A stretch of DNA of 55,063 bases from Methanobacterium formicicum DSM 3637 (GCF_000302455.1 NZ_AMPO01000014.1:1-55063); one strand, 5' to 3'; numbered from the stretch's first letter, positions 32,910 through 43,209 are shown. Numbers and translations are program-made. The notes: generated from the letters alone by a model not told the origin.

Positions 32910-34790
32910 ATGAACATTAAAGAAATACTCACAGGACAGGAAAAGGATAAACTGTTTTTAATGGGTAATGAAGCTGCAGTCCGTGGTGCCCTGGAAGCAG
33001 GTGTGTCTGTGGCCAGCACTTACCCTGGAACACCTTCTTCAGAGATTGGAAATGTATTATCAGTCCTTGCTGAAGATGCAGGGATGTATTTTGAGTTTTC
33101 AGTCAATGAAAAAGTAGCCCTGGAAGTAGCAGCAGCTGCTTCTGCCTCAGGACTAAGGTCATTCACCTTCATGAAACACGTGGGTGTTAACGTGGCTTCA
33201 GATTCATTAATGAGCGTTGCCTACACCGGTGTTCGGGGAGGGATGGTAATCCTCACTGCAGATGATCCATCCATGTTCTCATCCCAGAATGAACAGGATA
33301 ACCGTCACTACGCTCGCCTGGCAAACATTCCACTCCTGGAAGCCTCCAGCCCCCAGGAAGTTAAGGATCTCATGAGATATGCCTACCAGCTATCTGAGGA
33401 ATTTGAATTACCGGTTATTCTCCGCACCACCACCCGAGTTTCCCATATGAGGGGAATAGTGGAACTGGGTGCTTTAAATAAGCCTAAAACGAAGGGACAC
33501 TTTGATAAAGATCCCCAGCGTTTTGTACCAGTACCGGAGTCTGCCCGGATAATGCACCGAAATCTGGTTGAAAAAATGTACCAGGTAGAAGTATTATCCA
33601 ATAATTCCTCCTTAAATCAGCCCTTTGATAATGGAAGTCATGTGGGGATTATCACCAGTGGCAGTGCCTTCAACTATGTTATGGATGTGGTGGAAGAGTA
33701 CAATTTACCGGTAAATATCCTTAAAATAGCCTTTTCATATCCTTTCCCTGAAAAAAAGGTCCTGGAATTTTTAGAAAATACAGAACGGGTTCTGGTGGTG
33801 GAGGAAGTTGACCCCATCATGGAAAAAGAAATACTGGCTATTGTAGGTAAACACCAGCTAAAATCAGTGATTCACGGTAAACTGGATGGAACACTGCCTG
33901 CGATATATGAATACAGTCCAGATATTGTTTTAGGGGGAGTGGGCAGGATGATGGGCTTGGAAATGCCAGTTGAAACCACATCAGATTCTCTTGAACTTCC
34001 CAAAAGACCACCAACGCTCTGTCCGGGCTGTCCGCATCGCGCCGCATATTTCGAGGTTAAAAAGGCAGCAGAGGATCTGAATCTGGATGATCTCGTATTT
34101 CCCAGTGATATAGGTTGCTACACTCTGGGTATAGAATCGCCCTATGAAATTGCAGATTATCTCTTATCAATGGGTTCATCTGTTGGAACCAGTTGCGGGT
34201 TTTCCAAGGCCACTGATCAAACCGTGGTAAGCTTCATAGGGGATTCAACCTTTTTCCATGCAGGAATACCACCACTCATCAACGCAGTGCACAACAAGAA
34301 CCGTTTTGTCCTGGTGATCCTGGATAACCGCACCACCGCCATGACCGGTGGCCAGCCTAACCCTGGCCTCCCAGTGGATGGAATGGGATTGGAAGCGCCT
34401 GAAATATCCATACCAGATATTGTAAAAGCTTGTGGTGTGGAAATGGTGGAGACCATAAACCCCTTGAATGTCCGTAATTCAAAGGATATATTCAAAAAAG
34501 CACTCCAATTTGATAAAGTGGCAGTGGTAATATCCCAGTACCCCTGTATGTTAATCAAAGGTGGGACCCAGAAGGGTAAAAACATCATCATCGATGTCCA
34601 GGATGATAAATGCACGGGTTGTGATACCTGTGTCATGGAACTCACCTGTCCTGCTATCTACACCACTGATGAAGACAAAATCAGAATTGACCCATTAATG
34701 TGCAGGAAATGCAATGTATGCGTTCAAACATGTCCGGAGAAGGCTATAAGGGCTAAAAGGATTGATAGTAACAGGGGAGAGGAGGAATAA
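32910..34790 (+). CDS. iorA: Indolepyruvate:ferredoxin oxidoreductase, alpha subunit
   Basis: Catalytic subunit, 626 residues, that decarboxylates aryl pyruvates (indole-, phenyl-, hydroxyphenylpyruvate) to aryl acetyl-CoA with reduction of ferredoxin. Seen: N-terminal pyrimidine-binding domain (GVSVASTYPGTPSSEIG), LCPGCPHRAAYFEV, the thiamine-diphosphate site (FIGDSTFFHAGIPPLINA, then NRTTAMTGGQPNPG), and two C-terminal [4Fe-4S] motifs (CTGCDTCVMELTCP and CRKCNVCVQTCP). The first cluster has the two-residue spacer insertion usual in IorA. The gene is followed after two bases by iorB. The operon faces a phenylacetate-CoA ligase and an ACT gene at 36-38 kb that likely serve the same pathway. 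Confidence 0.95.
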   Translation: MNIKEILTGQEKDKLFLMGNEAAVRGALEAGVSVASTYPGTPSSEIGNVLSVLAEDAGMYFEFSVNEKVALEVAAAASASGLRSFTFMKHVGVNVASDSLMSVAYTGVRGGMVILTADDPSMFSSQNEQDNRHYARLANIPLLEASSPQEVKDLMRYAYQLSEEFELPVILRTTTRVSHMRGIVELGALNKPKTKGHFDKDPQRFVPVPESARIMHRNLVEKMYQVEVLSNNSSLNQPFDNGSHVGIITSGSAFNYVMDVVEEYNLPVNILKIAFSYPFPEKKVLEFLENTERVLVVEEVDPIMEKEILAIVGKHQLKSVIHGKLDGTLPAIYEYSPDIVLGGVGRMMGLEMPVETTSDSLELPKRPPTLCPGCPHRAAYFEVKKAAEDLNLDDLVFPSDIGCYTLGIESPYEIADYLLSMGSSVGTSCGFSKATDQTVVSFIGDSTFFHAGIPPLINAVHNKNRFVLVILDNRTTAMTGGQPNPGLPVDGMGLEAPEISIPDIVKACGVEMVETINPLNVRNSKDIFKKALQFDKVAVVISQYPCMLIKGGTQKGKNIIIDVQDDKCTGCDTCVMELTCPAIYTTDEDKIRIDPLMCRKCNVCVQTCPEKAIRAKRIDSNRGEEE

Positions 34791-34792
34791 CA

Positions 34793-35401
34793 ATGAACCC
34801 TTACAATATTTACATTTCAGGAGTTGGTGGTCAGGGAATCATCAAAACCTCGGTTATCATGGGGGAAGCAGCCATGAAAAGTGATTTGTCCGTGGTAGTG
34901 GGTGAAATCCATGGAATGTCCCAGAGAGGCGGAGTGGTGTCCACCCAGATGAAGATTGGAGATTCAAGGAGCCCCATCATTGAAGAAGGGAAAGCAGACC
35001 TATTACTGGCATTTGAGCCACTGGAAGCACTCAGGGCAGTTAACATGATAAATAAAGAAAGTTACGTGGTTACGAATACTTCATCAATTTATCCGTTTAA
35101 CATCCGCCAAAGTGAACATCCTTACCCTGAACTATCCATCCTACTGGATGAACTGGGGGACCATGCAAAGAAGGTTATTGCCCTGGATGCGGATGGAATA
35201 GCCAAGGACGCTGGTCACATCTTGGCGGTGAACATGGTGATGTTAGGTGCTGCAGCAGCGGTTCCAGGATTTCCAGTGGATAAGCAAATCATAATAGAAT
35301 CAATGAAGAATAATTTACCTGAGAAGAGTATTCCCATAAATTTGAAGGCATTTGAGGAAGGATTCAGGGTTTGTTCTTCCAACATTTATGCAGAGGGTTG
35401 A
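34793..35401 (+). CDS. iorB: Indolepyruvate:ferredoxin oxidoreductase, beta subunit
   Basis: Gamma-type domain subunit of the iorAB enzyme, 202 residues. The start YNIYISGVGGQGIIKTSVIM and EIHGMSQRGGVVSTQMKIG are the family signatures for the CoA/pyruvate-domain contact. The ATG follows a run of GAGG inside the end of iorA, so it is translationally coupled. After the stop two T-runs (35421-35427 and 35438-35445) probably end the transcript. Confidence 0.95.
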   Translation: MNPYNIYISGVGGQGIIKTSVIMGEAAMKSDLSVVVGEIHGMSQRGGVVSTQMKIGDSRSPIIEEGKADLLLAFEPLEALRAVNMINKESYVVTNTSSIYPFNIRQSEHPYPELSILLDELGDHAKKVIALDADGIAKDAGHILAVNMVMLGAAAAVPGFPVDKQIIIESMKNNLPEKSIPINLKAFEEGFRVCSSNIYAEG

Positions 35402-35420
35402 CTTAAACTCACAGAAAATA

Positions 35421-35445
35421 TTTTTTTGGTATTAATATTTTTTTT
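35421..35445 (+). terminator. Oligo-T terminator after iorAB
   Basis: Seven T at 35421-35427 and eight T at 35438-35445 within 45 bases of the iorB stop. No hairpin. Confidence 0.5.
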
Positions 35446-35554
35446 ATTTTCTTAAAAATTAGAAATTAATGGAAAAATAATTTCATATAATCTGGTATAA
35501 AAATTATAATAAGATAAATTTATTATAATCTGATGATCAGTGGGTGAATTGGAT

Positions 35555-36043
35555 ATGGGTTCATTTAATGAATGTATGCAGGAATATAGAAAACTGTTGG
35601 AGAAGGGTTGTATTCAGGAGGCTTATGGGGGCTTAATGAGATATATAATGGATTTGAGAGTTTATTTTAAAAATAAATATCCCCAATATTTTGTGTCAGG
35701 TATTTATCAGGGGTATATGGATATGACTTATTTTTCTTTCTCCCCAGAATCATTAAAAAGCCGAAAATTGAAAATTGCCATAGTCTTTGTTCATGAAACA
35801 TTTAGGTTTGAAGTTTGGTTAGCAGGATACAATAAAAACGTTCAAAACAAATACTGGAAACTGTTTAAAGAAATGGATTGGAATAAATACCATATTCCAC
35901 CAACTACAAAAGGTGTGGACTCTATTATAGAACATATTTTAGTTGAAAATCCTGATTTTAGTGATTTGGATAGTTTAACAAAGCAAATAGAGACTGGAAC
36001 ATTGGAATTTATTAATGATGTTGAGAATTTCTTAGTACAATAG
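35555..36043 (+). CDS. DUF7000-like hypothetical protein
   Basis: A 162-residue soluble protein that resembles the DUF7000 family. Distinct conserved pieces: QEAYGGLMRYIMDLRVYFKN, YFVSGIYQGYMDMTYFSFSP, and LKIAIVFVHETFRFEVWLAG. Many aromatic residues and no known catalytic motif. I start at the ATG at 35555 with GGGTGA upstream; a GTG at 35540 is the alternative. It lies between iorAB and the opposing ACT/ligase genes, breaking that module. The function is unknown. Confidence 0.72.
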   Translation: MGSFNECMQEYRKLLEKGCIQEAYGGLMRYIMDLRVYFKNKYPQYFVSGIYQGYMDMTYFSFSPESLKSRKLKIAIVFVHETFRFEVWLAGYNKNVQNKYWKLFKEMDWNKYHIPPTTKGVDSIIEHILVENPDFSDLDSLTKQIETGTLEFINDVENFLVQ

Positions 36044-36159
36044 GATAGTTCTAAGATTCTTATTAAAATAAGGAACATAAGAAGAAAAATCAAACATAAT
36101 GAATGTCGGAAATTAATATAGGAAATTAAAATTAGAAATCGCAACTAAAAAAAATTATA

Positions 36160-36191
36160 AAATAAAAAAATGAACAAAAATTATGTTATGT

Positions 36192-36208
<17 letters not shown>
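36160..36208 (-). terminator. Hairpin with stop codon and T-runs at the end of the ACT gene
   Basis: On the minus strand ATGTTTAC (36208-36201) pairs perfectly with GTAAACAT (36195-36188), eight pairs with a five-base loop. The TAA stop (36194-36192) is in the second arm. T-runs of five and seven follow. Confidence 0.7.
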
Positions 36209-36623
<415 letters not shown>

Positions 36624-36705
36624 TTTTAATTCCCCCTTATAATCTCATATAATTTTTAATCTTTTTTTAAGGATATTTCACCAAGCTATGCTTTATTTTC
36701 AATAG

Positions 36706-36727
36706 ATTTGAACTGTAAAGTTCAAAT
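36706..36727. promoter_or_regulatory. Perfect inverted repeat between the ligase and ACT genes
   Basis: ATTTGAACT and AGTTCAAAT form nine pairs around GTAA, 14 bases after the ligase stop and about 83 before the ACT start. No T-run follows on the minus strand, so an operator or attenuator for the ACT gene is as likely as a terminator. Confidence 0.45.
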
Positions 36728-36740
36728 TACTATTTTGAAA

Positions 36741-38045
36741 TTATTTGCTTAATCCACGTTTATCAATAACCCTGACTGCTTTTCCTTGGCTTCGAGGTAG
36801 TGTTCTTGGTTCTACCAGGGTTACAGTAACTCTCAAACCAATTTCATTGTGGATGAAGTTTTCTATTTTCTTTTTTATCCCCACTAACTCCTTCACCTCA
36901 TCAGAGAAAAGTTCAGGTGATGTTTCCACCTGTACTTCCATTTCATCCAGGTGCTGGGGTCGGGTGACAATGATCTGGTAATGGGGTTCAATACCATCCA
37001 TCTTCAGGAGAGCCTTTTCGATCTGGGATGGGAATACTGCCACTCCACGGATCTTGAGCATGTCATCGGTTCTTCCGGTTATGCGGTCCATTTTAACCAT
37101 GGTCCTACCACAGGAACAGGTTCCTCTTCTGAGGCTGGTAACATCTTTGGTTCTAAAACGAATAATGGGCATTCCTTCTCTGGTCAGGTTGGTAAGGACC
37201 AGTTCTCCCTTTTCACCTTCTTCCAGTACTTCCTGGGTTTCAGAATCAATGATCTCCGGGTAGAAATGATCTTCCATAACATGTAGACCATCCTGCTCTG
37301 GGCATTCCAGAGCTATCCCGGGACCCATAATCTCTGTGAGTCCGTAGATATTATATGCTGGTGCATTGAAGCGTTTTTCAATCTCCTGGCGCATCTCTTC
37401 AGTCCACATCTCTGCTCCAAAACCAATGGATTTTAATTTCATATCCTCTCGTTCAAGTCCTTCTTCCTCGGCCACCTCTGCCAGGTAAAGTCCGTAGGAA
37501 GGAGTAACTATTAGAACCGTGGTTCCAAAGTCCTTCATTATCTCGATCTGTCTGCGGGTCTGTCCAGTTGAAATGGGTATAACTGTGGCCCCTATCTTCT
37601 GGGCACCGTAGTGCACCCCAAAACCACCGGTAAAAAGACCGTAACCATGGGTGTTCTGGATAAGATCCTCATCATCAACCCCAAACATGGTTAAACCCCT
37701 GGCCATTATTTCACTCCATGTTTCCAAGTCTTCCCGAGTATAACCGGAAACAGTGGGTTTTCCAGTGGTCCCTGAGGATGTGTGAACTTCTACAATCTCC
37801 CTTCTAGGAACTGCAAACATTCCAAAAGGATATGCCGCACGAAGATCGTCTTTAGTGGTTAAAGGTAATTTCTGGATGTCTTCCAGGGTTTCAATATCCT
37901 CTGGTTTAATTCCTGCCTCATCAAAACGTTTTTTATAATAGGGAACATTTTCATAGGCCCGTTTTACAACATCCTTCAATCGTTTAAGTTGTAATTTCTT
38001 CATTTCATCCCTAGATATGCACTCCACTTCTTCATTCCAGATCAT
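36741..38045 (-). CDS. paaK: Phenylacetate-CoA ligase
   Basis: AMP-forming acid-CoA ligase, 434 residues, activating phenylacetate or related aryl acids such as indoleacetate. The adenylate motif is VHTSSGTTGKPTVSGYTRED near 86-105. YGLTEIMGPGIALEC follows near 232-246, then IIRFRTKDVTSLRRG, and DRITGRTDDMLKIRGVAVFP near the C-terminal hinge. The start has GGTGG upstream. With iorAB it may make or recover aryl-pyruvates from aryl acids (reductive carboxylation) for aromatic amino acid supply, as known for methanogens. The ACT gene follows on the same strand. Confidence 0.9.
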   Translation of the reverse strand: MIWNEEVECISRDEMKKLQLKRLKDVVKRAYENVPYYKKRFDEAGIKPEDIETLEDIQKLPLTTKDDLRAAYPFGMFAVPRREIVEVHTSSGTTGKPTVSGYTREDLETWSEIMARGLTMFGVDDEDLIQNTHGYGLFTGGFGVHYGAQKIGATVIPISTGQTRRQIEIMKDFGTTVLIVTPSYGLYLAEVAEEEGLEREDMKLKSIGFGAEMWTEEMRQEIEKRFNAPAYNIYGLTEIMGPGIALECPEQDGLHVMEDHFYPEIIDSETQEVLEEGEKGELVLTNLTREGMPIIRFRTKDVTSLRRGTCSCGRTMVKMDRITGRTDDMLKIRGVAVFPSQIEKALLKMDGIEPHYQIIVTRPQHLDEMEVQVETSPELFSDEVKELVGIKKKIENFIHNEIGLRVTVTLVEPRTLPRSQGKAVRVIDKRGLSK

Positions 38046-38196
38046 TTAATCCACCGGCCAATATCTTCTTATTTTTTATTAAAATCAATTTAAATATTTT
38101 AATCAATATTTTATTTAATTATTGCCCTTCATTTAATCAATATCTGTATAAAACTTATTTATCCATGAATACTTTACGTTTATAATTTGAAGTTAG

Positions 38197-39042
38197 TTAC
38201 CCATTCACATGGAAACTGTTTATAACTGTATCCATTTCGTTTTTATAATCCAGGAGTGGTTTGTCAAAGACGAAGATCACAAAGTATGCACTGTTGTTTT
38301 TCTGGAAGGCTATTCCCCGAGTGGTGAAAACCTTATCATTGGGTTTGTAGTTTGCTTCCAGTTCATAGGCAGTGGTGTTGTCAATGGTGAGATCGCCCTC
38401 GTAGTAGATCATACCTTTGGCTAAAATGTTTGAACGCCAACTGGCAACCCGGTATGTGAAATTTTGAGTTAACAAATCCTCCCTAAAGACAGAAAAACTG
38501 TTATTTTCATCATCTGTAACTGTAACTATTAATGAAGCTTGATCTGTAACGTTAGTAATATTCCAACCTTCAGGATAGTCAAATGAGATGTTACCATTGT
38601 CAAAATGGTTTTTAAGATTATTCATCTGGTTGGTGGCATTGTTGCTCTGGTTAGTGACAGTTTTATGATCACCCATAACCCACATTGCAGTGGTAACCAC
38701 CAGGATAATTAAAATAATAATGCCAATAATACCCAAAATAGATTTTTTCCCCAGTATTTTAGGGATGATTTTTTTCAAATTATTAGAATTGAGTTTATCA
38801 GTTGATTCTGTGTGTGGTACTCTGAGCCGGGTAGGACCCCCATTTCCCTGTTTATCATCATTATTTATTTTGGATTGGAGGGAATTAACTTTACCTGAAA
38901 AGGAATTTTCTCCGTTTTTCAGTTTTAAAGAGCCAATTTTTTCTTTAATATCTGCACTGGCTTTTCCCAATTTGGATGTTGAATCCTTTTTCTTGGTATT
39001 GTTTCCTGGTTTTCTTAATCGAGGAGGACCATCTTCGCTCAA
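38197..39042 (-). CDS. PsbP-related membrane-anchored protein
   Basis: 281 residues in three parts. Residues 1-90 are cytoplasmic, polar and Lys/Gly/Ser-rich, with two copies of a GP(P/T)RLR(K/V)P motif (start and near 73). One transmembrane helix spans about 98-118 (ILGIIGIIILIILVVTTAMWVM). The outside domain from about 140 to 281 (HFDNGNISFDYPEGWNITNV, then INNSFSVFRED-like, and a closing MDTVINSFHVNG) has the PsbP/Mog1-like fold described for secreted lipoproteins. The start is TTG. The role is unknown; the repeated Arg motif may be a binding tag (inference). Confidence 0.8.
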   Translation of the reverse strand: MSEDGPPRLRKPGNNTKKKDSTSKLGKASADIKEKIGSLKLKNGENSFSGKVNSLQSKINNDDKQGNGGPTRLRVPHTESTDKLNSNNLKKIIPKILGKKSILGIIGIIILIILVVTTAMWVMGDHKTVTNQSNNATNQMNNLKNHFDNGNISFDYPEGWNITNVTDQASLIVTVTDDENNSFSVFREDLLTQNFTYRVASWRSNILAKGMIYYEGDLTIDNTTAYELEANYKPNDKVFTTRGIAFQKNNSAYFVIFVFDKPLLDYKNEMDTVINSFHVNG

Positions 39043-39324
39043 TTATTTCACTACCCTTTTTCCTATTCTAATCAATCATTAATCTAAAAGATAAATATAA
39101 CCCCATCTATTTTAACTCTATTTATCAGGGGCAATAATGGCTTTTTATTGTTAACATTATTTAAATTTTGATAAATGAGTATAAGCTTCATGTTTTAAGC
39201 ATATATATGATATAATTCCGTGGATTGATAATAACCTTATTTATAAAAGTTTATATAATGTTGTCAGAGATTCAATAATCATTAATAATTATGATAAAAT
39301 TATTGGACTTAGGTTGTGATTTAA

Positions 39325-40938
39325 GTGGATTTAATGATATTGAGTATTGTTGTTTTAATATTTCTCGTGATAAATGGGTATGTGGGTTATGTTGCCTGGC
39401 GTAGAACTAAGAATGCAGACGATTATCTTGTTGCAGGGAGGGAAACACATCCCTTCATCATGGCCCTGAGTTATGGGGCCACATTCATCAGTACCGCAGC
39501 TATTGTGGGATTTGGTGGAGTCGCTGCTAATTATGGTATGGGAATCCTGTGGCTGGTGTTTTTAAACATCATCATTGGAATATTCATTGCCTTTGTGTTC
39601 TTTGGAAAACGCACCCGTAAAATGGGCCATAATTTAGGTGCTTTAACCTTCCCCGAGTTCTTATCAAGGCGTTTTGACAGTAGATTTATCCAGTACTTCT
39701 CAGGTGCGATTATTTTTATTGGAATGCCGTTATACGCGTCGGTTGTGCTTGTGGGAATGGCCAGGTTTGTGGAAACAACGTTGAGTGTGGATTACAATAT
39801 AGCTTTAGTTGTAATGGCTGTCATAGTGGCAGTATACGTTATTTTCGGTGGGATCAAGGGTGTGATGTACACCGATGCCCTGCAGGGTAGTATAATGTTT
39901 TTTGGAATGATATTCCTTCTCATAGCAATTTACTGGATACTGGGAGGAGTAACTGATGCCAATCAGGCACTCACCAATCTGGTGAATGTTGTTCCCCAAA
40001 AGGCAACTGCAGCTGCTACTGCAACCGGGTTCACTGGCTGGACATCCATGCCTTCCCTGGGGAGTCCATTCTGGTGGACTTTAGTCTCCAGTTTGATCCT
40101 GGGAGTGGGTATAGGAGTTCTATCACAGCCCCAGTTAGTGGTGCGGTTCATGACTGTTAAATCAAATAAGGAGTTAAACCGGGGAGTTTTGATCGGGGGA
40201 GTATTCATATTTGTAATGACATTCGGGGCCTACGTGGTAGGAGCACTTTCCAACGTCTACTTCTTCCAGACAACTGGACAAACTGCAGTGCAGGCAGCAG
40301 GGGGAAATTTGGATAAGGTTATACCTACATTCATAGCTGCGGCCATGCCTTTATGGTTTGCATATCTATTTATGATAGCACTCCTATCTGCTGCCATGTC
40401 CACCCTTTCTGCACAGTTCCATGTTCAGGGAACTGCCCTGGGACGGGACATATATGAGACTCTGGTGCGTAAAACTGGAGGATCATCAGTAAGAATGGCC
40501 AGGATAGGGATAGTAATTGCAGTTGTCATTGCAGTAATTCTTGGATTCATACTACCAGCCAGTATAGTTGCCCTGGGAACTGCCCTGTGGTTCGGTATCA
40601 CTGCCGCAGCATTCCTGGCAATTTACGTGGCAGCACTCTACTGGAGAAGAGCCACCAAAGAAGGTGCAATTGCAGGACTAGTTTGTGGTGCTGTAACCAG
40701 TTTGATATGGTTGTTATTCGGCTTTAAAAAAACAGCAGAACCTTTAGGAATTTCCAATGCTTTAATGGGACAGTCAACCATCATCACATCTGTACCATGG
40801 CCAACTGTAGACCCCATGATCGTGGCCCTGCCAGTGGCAATTATCGTTACAATTTTGGTCAGTCTACTTACCAAACCCCCCAAAAAGGAGTTCCTGGATA
40901 AGTGTTTTGATGGAGTGGACCAGTCCCGGGGAAAATAA
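39325..40938 (+). CDS. Sodium:solute symporter family protein
   Basis: A 537-residue SSS-family transporter with about 13 transmembrane helices. The family's first signature, YVAWRRTKNADDYLVAGRETHPFI, is seen as its core ADDYLVAGRE near 31-40. TFISTAAIVGFGGVAANYG and SQPQLVVRFMTVKS follow, and AMSTLSAQFHVQGTALGRDIYE near 358-379 is the second signature. It takes up an organic solute with Na+; the substrate (proline, pantothenate or acetate group) cannot be told. The start is GTG at 39325; an ATG at 39334 is an alternative. The stop codon is within a small AATCC/GGATT stem. Confidence 0.9.
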   Translation: MDLMILSIVVLIFLVINGYVGYVAWRRTKNADDYLVAGRETHPFIMALSYGATFISTAAIVGFGGVAANYGMGILWLVFLNIIIGIFIAFVFFGKRTRKMGHNLGALTFPEFLSRRFDSRFIQYFSGAIIFIGMPLYASVVLVGMARFVETTLSVDYNIALVVMAVIVAVYVIFGGIKGVMYTDALQGSIMFFGMIFLLIAIYWILGGVTDANQALTNLVNVVPQKATAAATATGFTGWTSMPSLGSPFWWTLVSSLILGVGIGVLSQPQLVVRFMTVKSNKELNRGVLIGGVFIFVMTFGAYVVGALSNVYFFQTTGQTAVQAAGGNLDKVIPTFIAAAMPLWFAYLFMIALLSAAMSTLSAQFHVQGTALGRDIYETLVRKTGGSSVRMARIGIVIAVVIAVILGFILPASIVALGTALWFGITAAAFLAIYVAALYWRRATKEGAIAGLVCGAVTSLIWLLFGFKKTAEPLGISNALMGQSTIITSVPWPTVDPMIVALPVAIIVTILVSLLTKPPKKEFLDKCFDGVDQSRGK

Positions 40939-40949
40939 TCCTCAGGATT
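40937..40949 (+). terminator. Small stem over the symporter stop
   Basis: AATCC-TCA-GGATT begins at the second base of the TAA stop and is followed by TTTTAATCC. Five pairs only, a weak candidate. Confidence 0.35.
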
Positions 40950-41052
40950 TTAATCCTCTCCAATACTTTATTGAAAAATACAAATTTTTGAATGGTAAAA
41001 TTTAGAAATGATAAACTGTTTGAAAATGATTAAAGCCTAAAATGGAGTATAA

Positions 41053-41895
41053 TTGATTTCAATGAAACTTGTAAATTACCAGTATAAGAAAACCAGTAAA
41101 CTTAGTTGGGCGGAAGTATTCCAAAATCTCCGTAATATAACTGTTCACACTTTCCAGACCGGATCCGTGATTATCAACCTGAAGGGCACTTTAAATCCAG
41201 ATCATCCCCGTGCTAGGGATGTGGAAGACAAGGAAATCGAAGTCCCCATACTGGCACACTGGATACACCACCAGGAAAAAGGTGACTTCTTACTGGATGT
41301 GGGACTGGATTCATCTTACTTTAAAGACCCCTGCGGAGGATTAGAAGGAACTTCTGTTGATGAATATCAGCAGCAAGAAAATGAGAATATTGGCCACCAT
41401 CTTGAAAAAAGAGGGATTAACCTTGAAATGGTGTTTTTAAGCCATTTACATTCTGACCATGCCGCTGGTGTGAGGGAACTTCCTAAAAATATTCCCTATG
41501 TAACTGGTAAGGGAGAGTATAAGGATTACCAGCCAGAAGTCCATGGTGATTTTTTAGAAGGTCTAAAAGAGTTATTTGAAATTGATTATTCTCTGGCACA
41601 GAACATGCCCTTTTTAGGACCCAGTGTGGATTTATTGGGTGATGGATCTCTATGGGCAATCCATACTCCTGGACACACCCCTGGACACAGTTCTTTCCTA
41701 GTGAATGGGGTGGATGGTCCTGTTCTCATGGCAATGGATGCTGCATTCATCCGTGAGAACCTCAAACTTGGTGTGGCTCCCATTGACTACACCGGGGATG
41801 TAGAGATGGCTCAGGAAACCCTGGAGAAGATTTTAACATTTTTAAGGTTGTATCCTCAGGTTAGGGTGGTTGCAGGTCACGAGGATTTAAAATAG
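41053..41895 (+). CDS. MBL-fold metallo-hydrolase, lactonase-like
   Basis: A 280-residue metallo-beta-lactamase-fold enzyme. Zinc motif LSHLHSDHAAG near 134-144 (HxHxDH), then HTPGHTPGHSSF near 210-221, the Asp of MAMDAAF near 231-237, and the closing VAGHEDLK. The arrangement is that of the N-acyl-homoserine-lactonase (AiiA-like) branch, but substrate is unknown. An early Cys/Gly-rich insertion (KDPCGGLEG) lies before the active site. The start is TTG at 41053 with GGAG five bases upstream; an ATG three codons later is possible. Single gene. Confidence 0.87.
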   Translation: MISMKLVNYQYKKTSKLSWAEVFQNLRNITVHTFQTGSVIINLKGTLNPDHPRARDVEDKEIEVPILAHWIHHQEKGDFLLDVGLDSSYFKDPCGGLEGTSVDEYQQQENENIGHHLEKRGINLEMVFLSHLHSDHAAGVRELPKNIPYVTGKGEYKDYQPEVHGDFLEGLKELFEIDYSLAQNMPFLGPSVDLLGDGSLWAIHTPGHTPGHSSFLVNGVDGPVLMAMDAAFIRENLKLGVAPIDYTGDVEMAQETLEKILTFLRLYPQVRVVAGHEDLK

Positions 41896-42015
41896 TTTTA
41901 AAGTTTAAAATTATTATTCATACATCCAATGAATAACTAATAAAAATAATAAGAATTATTATTGTTTTTAATGATTGGAATAATTGATTAGCATTTTATA
42001 TTGGGGTTGAAGAGA

Positions 42016-42441
42016 ATGAAAAAACTTAATTTAGTAAGTTATTGTGGTCTTTATTGTGAAGATTGCTTTAATTACACGGGTTCCATTGCTGATTTAGCTC
42101 GGGACCTCAGGAAAGAGTTAAGAAAATCCAACTTTGATAAAGTGGTAGAAGCACTTCCCTTCAAAGAATTTGATAACTACTCTGAATGCTATGAATGTTT
42201 AGGAGGACTTGAGAACTTAAGGTGTGAAGGATGCCGGGATGGATCCAGAGCAAAGTTTTGTCATATTGCTCAGTGTGCACAGAAGAACGAATATCAAGGA
42301 TGCTGGGAATGTGGTGAATTTGAAACATGCAAGGAATTTGAATTTCTTAAACCGCTCCACAAAGATGCAAATCTGAAAAATTTAAGAAAAATTAAAGAGC
42401 AAGGAGTTGAAGGTTTCCTTAATGGAAAGAGATATTGGTAA
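42016..42441 (+). CDS. DUF3795 cysteine-rich protein
   Basis: A 141-residue protein of the DUF3795 family. Cys clusters: YCGLYCEDCFNYTG near 9-22, YECLGGLENLRCEGC in the middle, FCHIAQCA and GCWECGEFETCKEFEF near the end, in total 14 Cys that could bind zinc or iron-sulphur. The function is unknown. I place the start at the ATG at 42016, with the GAAGAG stretch upstream; an in-frame TTG at 42001 is less likely. Single gene. Confidence 0.85.
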   Translation: MKKLNLVSYCGLYCEDCFNYTGSIADLARDLRKELRKSNFDKVVEALPFKEFDNYSECYECLGGLENLRCEGCRDGSRAKFCHIAQCAQKNEYQGCWECGEFETCKEFEFLKPLHKDANLKNLRKIKEQGVEGFLNGKRYW

Positions 42442-42762
42442 AGATCTTTCGTCCAATTCCCCCAATTCCATAATATAGTATAAATTACTTAAAAATAAGT
42501 AATAAAATGCAGCAAATACTATAAAAATTAGTATATTTGTCGTTAATATTTTCGGAAAATTGTTTTTAAAATATCTGAAATCTAAAAATACTACAATAAT
42601 TAGTGCTAATAGTACATAGAATATATTTAAAATTAAATTTACCTTCTAAAATACCCCTCATATCTTTGATGGATTACACAATTGAAATTCGGATTGAATT
42701 AATACCTACTGTTTATTTTATTATGTCAAAAATCTATGTTTCTGGGTTAAGTGGTCAGAAGT
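42442..42762. other. Intergenic spacer between convergent genes, 321 bases
   Basis: AT-rich, with no coding frame of support and no strong inverted repeat beyond the short AAGATCTTT near 42442. Both flanking genes end here. Confidence 0.5.
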
Positions 42763-43209
42763 TTATTTTGTTTTCCGGGCATTGTCTCTTTCTTGTGATG
42801 CTTGTTCTAGGCCCTGTTTCCAGGCTAGCAATCCCTTGAATACTTCTTCAATATCAACTTCTTTCCCATCAATAGTGGGTTTTTTGTATTCTATGGCACC
42901 TTCTGCTGAGAAATCATCTTCTGATATTAAAATTCCGAAGTCCCGTTCTATTTCAGGTTCAATAACATCCTCCAATGGGTTGTCAAGCCTTTCTTTGACA
43001 TCTATTCTTAAACCCTCTAAAATATCTTCAGTATCTGAAGGTATTTCAGTGAATCCTATAACGATAATTTCCCGTTCATCAAAAGCATTTATCAAACTGT
43101 ACATCTTATTCTTAGTACCAAATCCTACAGTATGATACCAAGCTTTGCGGAAATCTTCGTATGTTTTCCCATCTTTTAAGCGCCTTTTTATAATTGCCAC
43201 GGTCATCAT
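42763..43209 (-). CDS. Hypothetical protein, probable dimeric alpha-beta barrel
   Basis: A 148-residue soluble protein I do not recognise. The first 70 residues (VAIIKRRLKDGKTYEDFRKA, then MYSLINAFDEREIIVIGFTE) have the strand-helix-strand order of small ABM/EthD-like ferredoxin-fold proteins. The C-terminal 60 residues are acidic and then helical. The start has AGTGAT upstream, with two consecutive ATG codons. No neighbour suggests a role. Confidence 0.7.
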   Translation of the reverse strand: MMTVAIIKRRLKDGKTYEDFRKAWYHTVGFGTKNKMYSLINAFDEREIIVIGFTEIPSDTEDILEGLRIDVKERLDNPLEDVIEPEIERDFGILISEDDFSAEGAIEYKKPTIDGKEVDIEEVFKGLLAWKQGLEQASQERDNARKTK